DNA from: Bryobacterales bacterium
GTDB lineage: Bacteria; Acidobacteriota; Terriglobia; Bryobacterales; Bryobacteraceae
Reading direction: 5' to 3'
Assembly (NCBI GenBank): GCA_020852175.1
Contig: JADZBH010000016.1
Location: 186,001 to 250,000 of the forward strand
Length of the DNA: 64,000 bases
Shown here piece after piece: positions 18,193-26,774 of this stretch. The notes below the pieces were generated by a model. The model was given only the letters and a program-made list of their open reading frames with translations, was not told the origin of the DNA and ran no database searches. Position numbers and translations under genes: made by a program. The first letter of the stretch is position 1; the number at the start of each line of letters is the position of its first letter.

Positions 18193-18795
18193 TTACCGTG
18201 CTCCTTGGACTGAATTACCGACATGAACAAACCGGATGGCCCGCGCCGTGCCGTCCGTGCCGAACAGAACGTCGGCCGGCATCTCGCGCGCCGCGTCTCC
18301 CATTGACATCGCCTCGCCTCCGCCCAGGCCGAACCGCAACAACTCCCGGCGGGGAATCCGCGCCCGAACCACACGGGCCCATTCGCCCGGTTCCAGGACC
18401 GGACCCGGCCGCAGGGGAAAGAAGTCCGTGGCGATCTCCCGAGGCTCGGGCTCCGAGGGCCGAAGCGAGGGCTTCGGCCTGGCCTTTCGTGCCACGCGCA
18501 CCTCCGACTGCCTCGGCGCGGACGCCTCTACTTGCGGGGACTTCGGCACGGCCGCTTCTACTTGCGGCGCCTTTGGCGCGGCCACGCGCAACTCCAATCT
18601 CTCTTCCGGGGGCCACAGCAGCAGCCCTGCAAAGGCTCCCGCCGCGCATGCCGCCGCGCTCCAAGCCCATCGCCACCGCGCTCCCTCATGCCGGCGCCGG
18701 AACCCGGCCCTCAGCGCCCGCTCCACCTCCGGCGGGGCGCTCGCGGCGCGGTGCTCCCGCCCCAATTCCCGCAGAACCCTGTCCAGCGCCGTCAT
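18193..18795 (-). CDS. Putative anti-sigma factor, single-pass membrane protein
   Basis: A 200-residue protein whose ATG overlaps the sigma stop by ATGA (18792-18795). The first 40 residues are charged and helical, as in anti-sigma domains, but no zinc-binding HxxxCxxC is present. One membrane helix spans about 42-61. The periplasmic part starts with a short duplicated segment (PKAPQVEA and PKSPQVEA, about 75-91) and ends in a small domain of about 80 residues. The anti-sigma role is inferred from gene order and topology, not from a recognised domain. Confidence 0.6.
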   Translation of the reverse strand: MTALDRVLRELGREHRAASAPPEVERALRAGFRRRHEGARWRWAWSAAACAAGAFAGLLLWPPEERLELRVAAPKAPQVEAAVPKSPQVEASAPRQSEVRVARKARPKPSLRPSEPEPREIATDFFPLRPGPVLEPGEWARVVRARIPRRELLRFGLGGGEAMSMGDAAREMPADVLFGTDGTARAIRFVHVGNSVQGAR

Positions 18796-19370
18796 CGCAC
18801 CACGCTCCGCCCGGCCAGCGATTGTTGCAGCAGCGCACGCGCCCGGTGCAACCGGGACCGCACCGTTCCCACGGGCGCTCCCAGCGCCGCCGCCGTCTCT
18901 TCGTAGGTCATCTCTTCGAACTCGATCAGCACCACCACCTCGCGATAGGCCTCCGGCAACGCCGCCACGGCCGCGCGCACCGCCGCCAGCCGTTCGGCCT
19001 GCGTCATGGCTTCCAGAGGGTCCCGCTCGCGCGCCGCCGGTTCTCCGGCTTCGTCCGCCGGTTCCCACACCGCCGACGAGGCCAATGCTTTCCGCACGCG
19101 GTTCCGCGCGATTCCGAGCAGCCAGGCGCCTAGTGGCGCACGCGCCGCATCGTACCGGTCCGCCAGTTCGAGAAACGCCACGAAGGTCTCCTGAGTTATG
19201 TCTCCCGCCGCCGCTTCCGTTCCGGTCATGCGCAACGCATACCGGTAGAGCCGCGCGTGGTGCCGCCGGTAAAGCTCCCGCCAGCAGGCCTCATCGCCCG
19301 CCCGCAGACGCCGCACCAGTTCGGCATCGCCGGCCCGCCGCGCATCGAAGAGCAATCCAAACCAGTTCAT
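18792..19370 (-). CDS. ECF-type RNA polymerase sigma factor
   Basis: A 192-residue sigma factor with region 2 (about 30-95; RYALRMTGTEAAAGDITQET) and region 4 (about 130-182; the helix-turn-helix is in MTYEETAAALGAPVGTVRSR). The linker contains a short acidic stretch. It directs polymerase to a small regulon, probably including its own operon. It is first of three coupled genes. No -35/-10 pair of its own could be identified with confidence in the 112 nt upstream. Confidence 0.92.
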   Translation of the reverse strand: MNWFGLLFDARRAGDAELVRRLRAGDEACWRELYRRHHARLYRYALRMTGTEAAAGDITQETFVAFLELADRYDAARAPLGAWLLGIARNRVRKALASSAVWEPADEAGEPAARERDPLEAMTQAERLAAVRAAVAALPEAYREVVVLIEFEEMTYEETAAALGAPVGTVRSRLHRARALLQQSLAGRSVVR

Positions 19371-19482
19371 GCTCGCGGTCCGTTCGACGTGTCATCCGGC
19401 ATTCCGTTCGGTTTACCCAGCATCGGTTCCTGATGGGGATTCCGGAAAAGCTCACGGAAAGTTCCCGTGCCGTCTGAATTTT

Positions 19483-20589
19483 TTACGCTTTTCGCGCTCT
19501 GGCGGCCTCGGCCGCCTGGATCAGGAAGAAGGCCGCCAGCGAGACCGAGGCCACCACCGAATAGGGTTTTCCCGCCAGCGCGAAGCCGAACGGCACGGGC
19601 GTCGCGAACAGCGTGGCCGCGATGCGCCCCGGCGGCCAGGATCCCTCGAAGATCGCCAGCCACACCGGCACCAGCAGCAGGGCCGCGTCGTAGCCGTAGA
19701 CGTGCGGCACGACCAGCAACGAAGCCAGCGGCGCCAGCACGAACATGCGCCACGCCGGCGCTCCGCGCAGCGCCCAAACGAGCACGGCGCACACGCACGC
19801 GCCGAAGGCTGCCGGAAACCATACGCCCTCGATGCCCAGGTTCGCCGCCAGGCCCTGCACGCTGATCATGAACTCCGGCGTGGGCGACAAACGGTCCAGG
19901 TCCTTGTTCAGCAGCAGCCGTACATAGGACTCCGCGCCAGGCCAGCCGCCCAACGCCAGACACGCCGCCACCTCGGCCGCCGCCGCCGCGCAGAAGCCCG
20001 CCAGCATCCGCCAGCGCCTCTGTACCAGCAGCGCCACCGGCCACAGCAGCACCAGGTGGAACTTTACCAGCATCAGCGCCAGCACCGCGCCCGCCGCCTT
20101 GTCGCGCCCCCGCCGCTCCAACTCGTATGCGCCCGCCAGCAGCGCCAGCAGCACGGCGCAGTCCTGCCCCGAGGCGATTCCCAGCGGTCCCGGCAAGAAC
20201 ATCGCCGAGAACACCAGCGCATCGCCGCCAAACCGCCGCCAAGCCCATGCCCAGGCTCCCAGCAGCAGAACCGTTTGCAGGGCGATCCACGCCGCGAAGG
20301 CCGTACCGTAAGGCAGCAGCCCCAACGGCGCCAGGACAAGCGAATAGAAGGAGGGCCGCACGAACGGCACCAGAGTTCCCAGTTCCGGATAGATCTTGCG
20401 CTCCTCGGCCAACTGCACGGCGGGTTCGTGCATCTCCGCGAACCGCCCCTCCAGCGCCAGCCTGGCTCCGGTATAAAGATTCAGGAAATCGTGCGACCGC
20501 GCCGCGGGCAGCATCAGCGACCCCAGCAGCCCCCAGAACACGCACATCCCCGCCACCACCACCCAGACCGTAAGCGAAACCCTCGGCAT
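19483..20589 (-). CDS. GT87/DUF2029 polyprenyl-phosphate-dependent mannosyltransferase-like membrane protein
   Basis: About 368 residues with about nine to ten membrane segments. The family features are the first-loop block SHDFLNLYTGARLALEGR, which carries the Asp expected for catalysis by GT-C enzymes, then YPELGTLVPFVRPSFYSLVLAPL. GT87 enzymes transfer sugars from polyprenyl-phosphate donors on the periplasmic side. The start at 20589 is chosen as the only ATG before the first membrane helix; a GTG at 20628 is an alternative. No polysaccharide genes are adjacent. Confidence 0.8.
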   Translation of the reverse strand: MPRVSLTVWVVVAGMCVFWGLLGSLMLPAARSHDFLNLYTGARLALEGRFAEMHEPAVQLAEERKIYPELGTLVPFVRPSFYSLVLAPLGLLPYGTAFAAWIALQTVLLLGAWAWAWRRFGGDALVFSAMFLPGPLGIASGQDCAVLLALLAGAYELERRGRDKAAGAVLALMLVKFHLVLLWPVALLVQRRWRMLAGFCAAAAAEVAACLALGGWPGAESYVRLLLNKDLDRLSPTPEFMISVQGLAANLGIEGVWFPAAFGACVCAVLVWALRGAPAWRMFVLAPLASLLVVPHVYGYDAALLLVPVWLAIFEGSWPPGRIAATLFATPVPFGFALAGKPYSVVASVSLAAFFLIQAAEAARARKA

Positions 20590-20652
20590 CCTCACCAGAC
20601 TAAGCCATGCCGGCGCGTCGGAACACACGGCGTGCGATCGCGCGCCGCCACC

Positions 20653-22176
20653 CTATTTCGCATACCCCTTCGGCGGCGTAGCCTTGATCGCCCGCTCGAA
20701 CGCCCACGCCCGGATGTGGTTGATCTGTTCCTTCATCGTCCGCGAGAGCGGCACCTGTTTGGCGGCCAGCGTCAGCAGATCCTGCGCCTTCACAGGCACA
20801 TCCTCCAGTTTCGCCCTGGTAATCGCGCCGATGACGCATTGTTCGATCTCGGCGCCCGTCCAGCCCTGCGTGAACTCCATCAACTGGGGAATGTTCAGCG
20901 TCTCGGGATCGTAGCCACGCCGTGCCAGGTGGATGCGGAAAATCTCCATCCGCTCCTCCTCGGTCGGCAGGTCCACGAAGAACACCTCGTCGAATCTCCC
21001 CTTACGAATCATCTCGGCCGGCAGCAGGTCGATCCGGTTCGCCGTCGCCGCCACGAACAGCCCCGGCGTCTTCTCCTGCATCCATGTGAGGAAGAACGCG
21101 AAAATGCGCCCCTGCTCGCCGCTGGACTCCGTGCTGGTCACCGCCATCTCGATTTCGTCGAACCACAGCACGGCCGGCGCCAGATCCTCCATCATCTTGC
21201 ACGCGTCGGCGAAGGCCACCTCCGGGCTACCGTAGCGTCCCGAAAACACCTCCACCATGTCCATCCGGTACAGCGGCAACTGAAAGTGCGACGAGATCGC
21301 CTTCACGCACAGGCTCTTGCCGCAGCCTGGAATGCCCATCATGAGCAGTCCCTTGGGCACGATCTCCTGGCTCAGCGACTCCCGCATGTCGAACAGCTTC
21401 CGCCGCTCCAGCAGCCACCGCTTCAGGTTTTCCAGGCCGCCGATGATGTCCATCGTGGTCGGCGTGGAGATGAACTCCAGCACACCGCCCCGGTTCACCA
21501 GCATCCGCTTTTCCTCGAGCAGGTCCTGCCAGGATGCCTCGCTCAATGCGCCCCGCGCCGCGAGGGCCCTCCGCAAAGCGTAACGCGTCTCATCCAGGGT
21601 CAATCCCTGCAACGCGGGCGCCAGGGTCCGCAGCAGCGCATCGTCAGGCGGCGACGGCAGGTCCCGCGTCTCGTCGCGCAGGAAGGAGACGATCTCGGTC
21701 AAATCCGGCGGACGCAACTCCATATACAACACCGCGCGGTCCAACTCGGCCGGCACGGCCCGCACCGGCGAAGTCACCACGATGTACTTTCCGCGGTCGC
21801 GGCACAACTCATACAAATCCCGCAGCCATCGCCGCACCGCGGCGGACTCACGCATCGGCTCATGGAAGTCCCGCAGTTGGAAGATGCCGGGCCCTTCGTG
21901 CGCCGCGATGAATTCCAGCACGCTTTCCGCCGTGCCGGTTCCCGCTTCGGCGGCGGCCCCGGCGCGCCATAGTCCGCGCGTCAGGCTCCACGACCACACA
22001 GGCACGGGCGAGCCCAACAACGCACCGCCCGTCTCGGCCAGAATCCGTCCCACGCGCTCCTCTTCCGGCGTCCTGACATACACCAGGGATCGTCCGGTAC
22101 GGAACGCATCGGCGAAGGCGCGCGCCGCACGGCTCGCCGCGGGCAGGGAAGGTGAGGCTGTCTGCGTGATAACCAC
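20653..22176 (-). CDS. Ycf46-like AAA ATPase
   Basis: A 507-residue protein with an N-terminal domain of about 240 residues typical of Ycf46-type proteins (SLVYVRTPEEER near 30-41; TSPVRAVPAELDRAVLY near 135-151) and a single AAA module. Walker A is GIPGCGKS (281-288), Walker B LWFDE (337-341), sensor-1 Asn380 and the arginine-finger region RKGRFDE (391-397). The start is GTG; there is no Shine-Dalgarno sequence. Cyanobacterial and chloroplast relatives are tied to CO2 or carbon-metabolism responses, but the role in heterotrophs is unknown. Confidence 0.85.
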   Translation of the reverse strand: MVITQTASPSLPAASRAARAFADAFRTGRSLVYVRTPEEERVGRILAETGGALLGSPVPVWSWSLTRGLWRAGAAAEAGTGTAESVLEFIAAHEGPGIFQLRDFHEPMRESAAVRRWLRDLYELCRDRGKYIVVTSPVRAVPAELDRAVLYMELRPPDLTEIVSFLRDETRDLPSPPDDALLRTLAPALQGLTLDETRYALRRALAARGALSEASWQDLLEEKRMLVNRGGVLEFISTPTTMDIIGGLENLKRWLLERRKLFDMRESLSQEIVPKGLLMMGIPGCGKSLCVKAISSHFQLPLYRMDMVEVFSGRYGSPEVAFADACKMMEDLAPAVLWFDEIEMAVTSTESSGEQGRIFAFFLTWMQEKTPGLFVAATANRIDLLPAEMIRKGRFDEVFFVDLPTEEERMEIFRIHLARRGYDPETLNIPQLMEFTQGWTGAEIEQCVIGAITRAKLEDVPVKAQDLLTLAAKQVPLSRTMKEQINHIRAWAFERAIKATPPKGYAK

Positions 22177-22297
22177 TTTATTATGACGAATTCAGCCCTA
22201 CAAAAAGTCGAAGCGGTCGTAGTACCGGGCGGCCAACTTTCGGTACTTCCGCTTCATGCGCGGGCATCCCCCGGGCGGCAAGAATCAGGATAGAGAC

Positions 22298-23857
22298 ATG
22301 CAGTACGACGGACGAAACGACTCACCCGTTCTGCGCCTGTTCCGGCGCGTCGCGCTCGCGCTCTGTCTCGCCTTCCCGGTCGCGGCGTTGTCACTCATCT
22401 TTTTCCAACTCCGTTCCCCGTACGCAGGGCCCGATCGAACCCGCTCCGCCGAGGTTCTTGGCAACGTCGAGCAGAGCCTCCGTGAAAATCTCGACCGGCT
22501 CGCCGAGGGCGCCGAGTTCAGCGAAGGCCCCGAGGCCCGCGAAGCACGCATTGCCGGCATGACGCGCGTCTACGAAGCCGCCGCCGCTCCGCTCGCAGGC
22601 GTGGATGAAGGCAGGCGCTGGGCCGCCATGCTCATACAGGCGGCCAGCCTCGCCGCGAAACCCCGCCCCGGCGCCTCGCGTGACGCGGTTGAGATGGAAA
22701 TGCGCGCCGCCGGAGCCACCGTTCTCGGCGCGATCGGCCAGCAGATGGCCCGCCTGGAAAACCCGCCCTACGAAGCCTTCGAGAAGCAGCGCCGCCAGTT
22801 CGTGATCTTTTGTCTTGCCGCTCTCGCCGTCATACTCTTTCCACTCGCCTATCTCCTCATCGCGGAGTGGCGTGACTACAGCGACGCGCAGCAACCCCCG
22901 CCGGTCACCGCTGCTCCCTGGATGGAGGACGCCTTCCAACGCCTGCCCGAGGCGGTTCTTGTTTTCGATGACACGCTTCACGTCCGCTGGGCCAACGCCG
23001 CCGCCGAACGGCTGCTCGCCTACAAGCCACGCGAGATGGAAGGCGTCCCGGCTTCGACCCTCTTCCCCGGCGCGTCCGGCCCGGCGGGCGCTCTCTCTCC
23101 GGCCGCACACTCGGGTCCCCGCCGCCAAACCGTCAGGCGGGCCAACGGAGAGCCTTTTGAAGCCAGCTTTCAAGCCGTGCGCGCCGGGGCCCGCACAATG
23201 CTGCTGTTGCGCGAGCGGACCCCGGAACCCGCGGGCGCGTTGAACCCGCGGCTTGTCGATATCGAGGGCCTGCGCCAGGAACGCGACTTCTTCACGGCAT
23301 TTCTCGATTCGGCGCCCGCTCCGCTGCTGGTCTTCGACCGCGAGGCCCACATTCTGCATTGCAACCAGGCCGCGGCCGCCATGCTGGGCGCACCGCCCGT
23401 CCAATTGTCCGGCCGCCCTTACTGGGAGGCGCTGCTGGAGGAGCCTGAACGCGAACTCGCGGCCCGCCAATGGAACGAGCTTCTCGTGACCAAGGGCCGC
23501 CAGCAGGTTTTCGAACATTGGCGTCCTGGCTCCCCAGCCGCGCTTGTCGTGGGCTGCCAGCGGCAAACCGTGCTCGGCAAGGAGGGCGAGGTCCGCCACG
23601 TCGTCGCCGCCCTGGAACCCATCACGCCCCTTGCCGCCGCGGCTGGCAACGGACCCTCGGCCCTGCTGTTGCAACCATCGCCGAATGGCTCGCGCGATAC
23701 CCTGGAAGACCTGCTTACCGAGATGATCGGTTACGCCGAGTTGGCGCTGATGGCCATGCCCGAGGTGCTGGAGTCGCGCCAGGATGTGGAACGCGTGAGG
23801 ACCGCCGCCCAGAACGCCGTCGGCCTCTGGTACCGCGCCTCCGGCCGCGGCCGTTGA
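22298..23857 (+). CDS. Membrane PAS protein ending in a degenerate histidine-kinase dimerisation helix
   Basis: A 519-residue protein: TM helix at about 17-35, periplasmic helical domain (about 36-165), TM helix (about 168-188), PAS domain 1 (about 205-300) and PAS domain 2 (about 335-450). The last 55 residues (RDTLEDLLTEMIGYAELALM and onward) match the first dimerisation helix of hybrid-type kinases, usually H-D-F-N-N-L-L-T, but the phosphoacceptor His is absent and the protein stops without an ATPase domain. It is therefore a sensor without kinase activity. AGGA lies 8 nt before the ATG, which decides the start over an upstream in-frame codon. Confidence 0.75.
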   Translation: MQYDGRNDSPVLRLFRRVALALCLAFPVAALSLIFFQLRSPYAGPDRTRSAEVLGNVEQSLRENLDRLAEGAEFSEGPEAREARIAGMTRVYEAAAAPLAGVDEGRRWAAMLIQAASLAAKPRPGASRDAVEMEMRAAGATVLGAIGQQMARLENPPYEAFEKQRRQFVIFCLAALAVILFPLAYLLIAEWRDYSDAQQPPPVTAAPWMEDAFQRLPEAVLVFDDTLHVRWANAAAERLLAYKPREMEGVPASTLFPGASGPAGALSPAAHSGPRRQTVRRANGEPFEASFQAVRAGARTMLLLRERTPEPAGALNPRLVDIEGLRQERDFFTAFLDSAPAPLLVFDREAHILHCNQAAAAMLGAPPVQLSGRPYWEALLEEPERELAARQWNELLVTKGRQQVFEHWRPGSPAALVVGCQRQTVLGKEGEVRHVVAALEPITPLAAAAGNGPSALLLQPSPNGSRDTLEDLLTEMIGYAELALMAMPEVLESRQDVERVRTAAQNAVGLWYRASGRGR

Positions 23858-23862
23858 GCGCG

Positions 23863-24801
23863 CTACTCGCGCGCGCCTTTCACCACCGACTGCGAGTACA
23901 GCCGCTGCAACTCCCGCCGGGCCACGTCGGCCCACGCCGTCGAAGGGTCCAGTTGGATATACGTCCGCCAGTGCCTCACGGCTTTCATGTTCTGTCCGGC
24001 CGCCTGGTACAACAGCGCCAGATTGTAGTGGGCGTCGGCGTAGTTCGGATCGTTCTTCAACGATTGCACATAGTATTGCTGCGCCTGCCCCCGGTCGCCT
24101 TTCTCATCGAACAGGTTTCCCAGATTGAACAGCGCCAGCGCATACTTCGGATTCACTTCGAGAGCCCGCCGGTAGAACTTCTCGGCGCGGTCCAGTTGCC
24201 GTGAATTGAAGTACAGCGTCCCCAGGTTCACCATGGCGGCGGTCAGGCCCGGGTCCAGCGCGATGGCCACGCGATAGGCATCCATCGCCTGCTCCAGCGC
24301 CTGGCCCATCTGCTCGATTTCCAGTCCCCGTTGAAACCAGTGCTCCGCCTCGCGTTTCTTCCGCTGCGCCGTTTCGTCGCGTTGCTTTTCCCTGCGCTCG
24401 GGCGGAAAACTCACCAGCCGCCTCACCTGCTCCTCGGCGAAATCCAGCAGCAGTTGCCCCGACTCGGCATCCATCCGCATTCGCCCATGCTGCACCCGGA
24501 TGCGCTTGCCTTCGGCGTGCAGGCCCAGTTCCGTGAGAGGGTCCTTCACCTCGCTCAACTTCGCCCGGATCGCCGCCAGCGTCTTTTCGATCCGCGCCAC
24601 CGGCACCTTCTGCGCCTTCAGACGCGCCAGCGCGCGCAATGCGATCAACTGCGTGAACGTGTACACATCGGTGCGCTCCAGCAGGCCCTTCCGCTCCCAC
24701 ACACGCAGATGGCGCTCTTCGAGTCCTACTACGCGAAGCGCTTCTTTCCGGGTGTATTCCTGCTTGCCCGCGCCTGCTTGCACCGTGACGGATTGTAGCA
24801 T
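23863..24801 (-). CDS. MerR-type DNA-binding domain fused to TPR repeats
   Basis: A 312-residue protein. Residues about 15-80 form a MerR-like winged helix-turn-helix (YTRKEALRVVGLEERHLRVWERKG, then TFTQLIALRALARLKAQKVP). Residues about 155-300 are four TPR units (AMDAYRVAIALDPGLTAAMVNLG, AEKFYRRALEVNPKYALALFNLG and so on). There is no effector-binding cysteine region. The TPR part suggests control through a protein partner. It lies downstream of the bicupin gene on the same strand (56 nt gap) and ends convergent with the PAS gene, 5 nt apart. Confidence 0.82.
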   Translation of the reverse strand: MLQSVTVQAGAGKQEYTRKEALRVVGLEERHLRVWERKGLLERTDVYTFTQLIALRALARLKAQKVPVARIEKTLAAIRAKLSEVKDPLTELGLHAEGKRIRVQHGRMRMDAESGQLLLDFAEEQVRRLVSFPPERREKQRDETAQRKKREAEHWFQRGLEIEQMGQALEQAMDAYRVAIALDPGLTAAMVNLGTLYFNSRQLDRAEKFYRRALEVNPKYALALFNLGNLFDEKGDRGQAQQYYVQSLKNDPNYADAHYNLALLYQAAGQNMKAVRHWRTYIQLDPSTAWADVARRELQRLYSQSVVKGARE

Positions 24802-24857
24802 GCGGCGCAGTGTCCAACGTGTGATTCAGCAGCCCGCGGGCCCCCCGGCGCGGTTGG

Positions 24858-25691
24858 CTAACGGGCGCCCCCGAACGGATACAACCACCGAGCCGCCAAA
24901 ATCCGCGCCTGCCTGCCGCCCGTGTTGTAAAAGCCCACCGTCGTGTTCAGCCGGAAGTAATATGCATCGCCCGCCTTTGCCGGCAGACGCCCCTCCACGC
25001 CATCGCCGCCGCCTCCGGCCACCATCTCGCCCTGTCCTTCCAGCACCACGTACAACTCCTCCTCGCGGTCATGATGATGAGGAAAGTTCGTTCCGCCCGG
25101 CGCCATGTCCATCACGAACAGGCTCGTCAACGTCGCCGCCGCCGCCATCCGGTCCCGCGTGCTCCTGGTGTCGCCCACCAGCAGTTGGTACAGCGTCGAT
25201 GGCGGATGATTCCCCACCACCTGCTTTTTCACCTCGCCCGCGTTGGCGATCTGCAACTCCGGCGAACCCGCGCGCGCCGACGGCACCTTGTATCCGAACA
25301 CCAGCATCTCGACGCCCCCCGCCCCCGCGCGCAACTCCACGCGCTCATTCACCGGGACATAGACGAAGTCCTCGGCCCGCAACGCGCGGCCGTTCACCGT
25401 GCCCGCGCCTTTCACCACGAACCAGGTCTGCTCCTCGCCGGGGAAGGCATGGGCCGCGCAGGCCGCGCCCTTGTCCGCCACCACGCGCGCGAACCGGGCC
25501 AGCCCCCGCATCGCCGCCGTTCTCGGCGAGCCCTCGCCGAAGATCGCCTGCGTCTGGCAACCGGCCGCCGCCAGCGGCATCGTCCGCGCAGGCTCGCTCC
25601 CCATCGTCACGCGGTAAAACGTCGGATCCACCGCCCTGTCGGCGCCCATCGCCGCGCCGCTCAGCACCAGCATCGAGAGTAGGATTTTCAC
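24858..25691 (-). CDS. Secreted bicupin
   Basis: A 277-residue protein with a signal peptide (about 1-17) and two cupin folds. In the first (about 45-150) the metal motif is altered. The second (about 180-265) has FPHHHDREEELYVVLEG, a complete H-x-H-x3-6-E set for a divalent metal. The GTG start at 25691 is chosen because it gives a good signal peptide and because TAGAGT (25704-25699) ends 7 nt before it; GGAGG overlaps this spacer. It may be an oxidoreductase or a sugar-binding cupin; function unknown. Confidence 0.75.
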   Translation of the reverse strand: MKILLSMLVLSGAAMGADRAVDPTFYRVTMGSEPARTMPLAAAGCQTQAIFGEGSPRTAAMRGLARFARVVADKGAACAAHAFPGEEQTWFVVKGAGTVNGRALRAEDFVYVPVNERVELRAGAGGVEMLVFGYKVPSARAGSPELQIANAGEVKKQVVGNHPPSTLYQLLVGDTRSTRDRMAAAATLTSLFVMDMAPGGTNFPHHHDREEELYVVLEGQGEMVAGGGGDGVEGRLPAKAGDAYYFRLNTTVGFYNTGGRQARILAARWLYPFGGAR

Positions 25692-25751
25692 GCCCTCCAC
25701 TCTAATCCAACTTGCTTCGCCGCGCTCCGCCCGCGATATGCTGTCTTTCTC

Positions 25752-26750
25752 ATGCCCAGCCTGGTTCAACTCCGCCACCCGCGCCATGGCCGCGCCGCCG
25801 CCGCCGTTGAAGGTTCCGCGCTCCGCCTCCTCGCCTTCCCCACGCTCTATCACCTGGCCTCGCACGCCCTTGTGCAGGGTCTGTCCCTCGATGCGGCCGC
25901 GCGCGCCGCCGCCACAAGCGAAACGCTCTCCTACGATGCCGTCCACGCAGGTGAATCCCCCTGGCGCCTGCTGCCCTCCTTCGACCATCCCGCCGAGCCG
26001 GCCCGCTGCCTTGTGTCCGGCACCGGACTCACCCACCGCCAAAGCGCCGCCAACCGCAACGCCATGCACGCCAGTCCGTCGGAAAAGCCCACGGACTCCA
26101 TGCTGATGTACCAGTGGGGCGTCGATGGCGGCCGCCCCGCGCCCGGCTCCCCCGGCGCCTCGCCCGAATGGTTCTACAAAGGTTCCGGCGCCAGCCTGCG
26201 CGGCCACCTCGATCCCCTGGCCGTCCCCAACTTCGCCTGCGACGGCGGGGAGGAGGCCGAACTGGCCGGCGTCTATCTGATCGACCCCTCCGGCGCGCCA
26301 CGACGCCTTGGCTTCACCGCCGGCAACGAGTTCTCCGATCACGTCTTTGAAAAGAAAAACTACCTCTATCTGGCCTCCTCCAAGCTGAGGGAATGCGCGA
26401 TCGGCCCCGAACTCGCCACGGGTCTCGACTACAACCAGATCGCCGGACGGGCCGCCATCCTCCGCGGCGGCGGCGAGATCTGGTCCAAACCACTCCTCAC
26501 CGGCGATGCCGCCATGTGCCACTCCCTGGCCAACATGGAGCACCACCATTTCAAGTTTCCCGCCCACCGCAGGCCTGGCGACGTGCACATCCACTTTTTC
26601 GGGGCCGGAGCCTTCAGCTTTGGCGACGGCGTCAAACTGGAACACGGCGACGTGATGGAGGTATCCTTTGTAGGATTGGGCAGGCCGCTGCGGAATCCCT
26701 TAATAGTGGAAGAGGGCGCGGAGCAGTTAGTAACCGTGCGTCCCCTGTAG
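25752..26750 (+). CDS. AraD1/GguC family protein (FAH superfamily)
   Basis: A 332-residue protein of the fumarylacetoacetate-hydrolase fold resembling Agrobacterium GguC and the AraD1 group. Visible blocks are GTGLTHRQSAANRNAMH (about 97-113), a WFYKGSG segment (about 138-144), the acidic metal-binding GEEAELAGVYLID (about 165-177) and GFTAGNEFSDH (about 187-197). Members are linked to sugar-acid breakdown, including L-arabonate/galactonate-type routes. The LacI regulator and galactose operon follow directly, so a role in the same sugar pathway is likely. TATGCT lies 9 nt before the ATG and no Shine-Dalgarno sequence is visible. Confidence 0.82.
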   Translation: MPSLVQLRHPRHGRAAAAVEGSALRLLAFPTLYHLASHALVQGLSLDAAARAAATSETLSYDAVHAGESPWRLLPSFDHPAEPARCLVSGTGLTHRQSAANRNAMHASPSEKPTDSMLMYQWGVDGGRPAPGSPGASPEWFYKGSGASLRGHLDPLAVPNFACDGGEEAELAGVYLIDPSGAPRRLGFTAGNEFSDHVFEKKNYLYLASSKLRECAIGPELATGLDYNQIAGRAAILRGGGEIWSKPLLTGDAAMCHSLANMEHHHFKFPAHRRPGDVHIHFFGAGAFSFGDGVKLEHGDVMEVSFVGLGRPLRNPLIVEEGAEQLVTVRPL

Positions 26751-26774
26751 CGCGAGTTGCCCTCACGAAAATTC

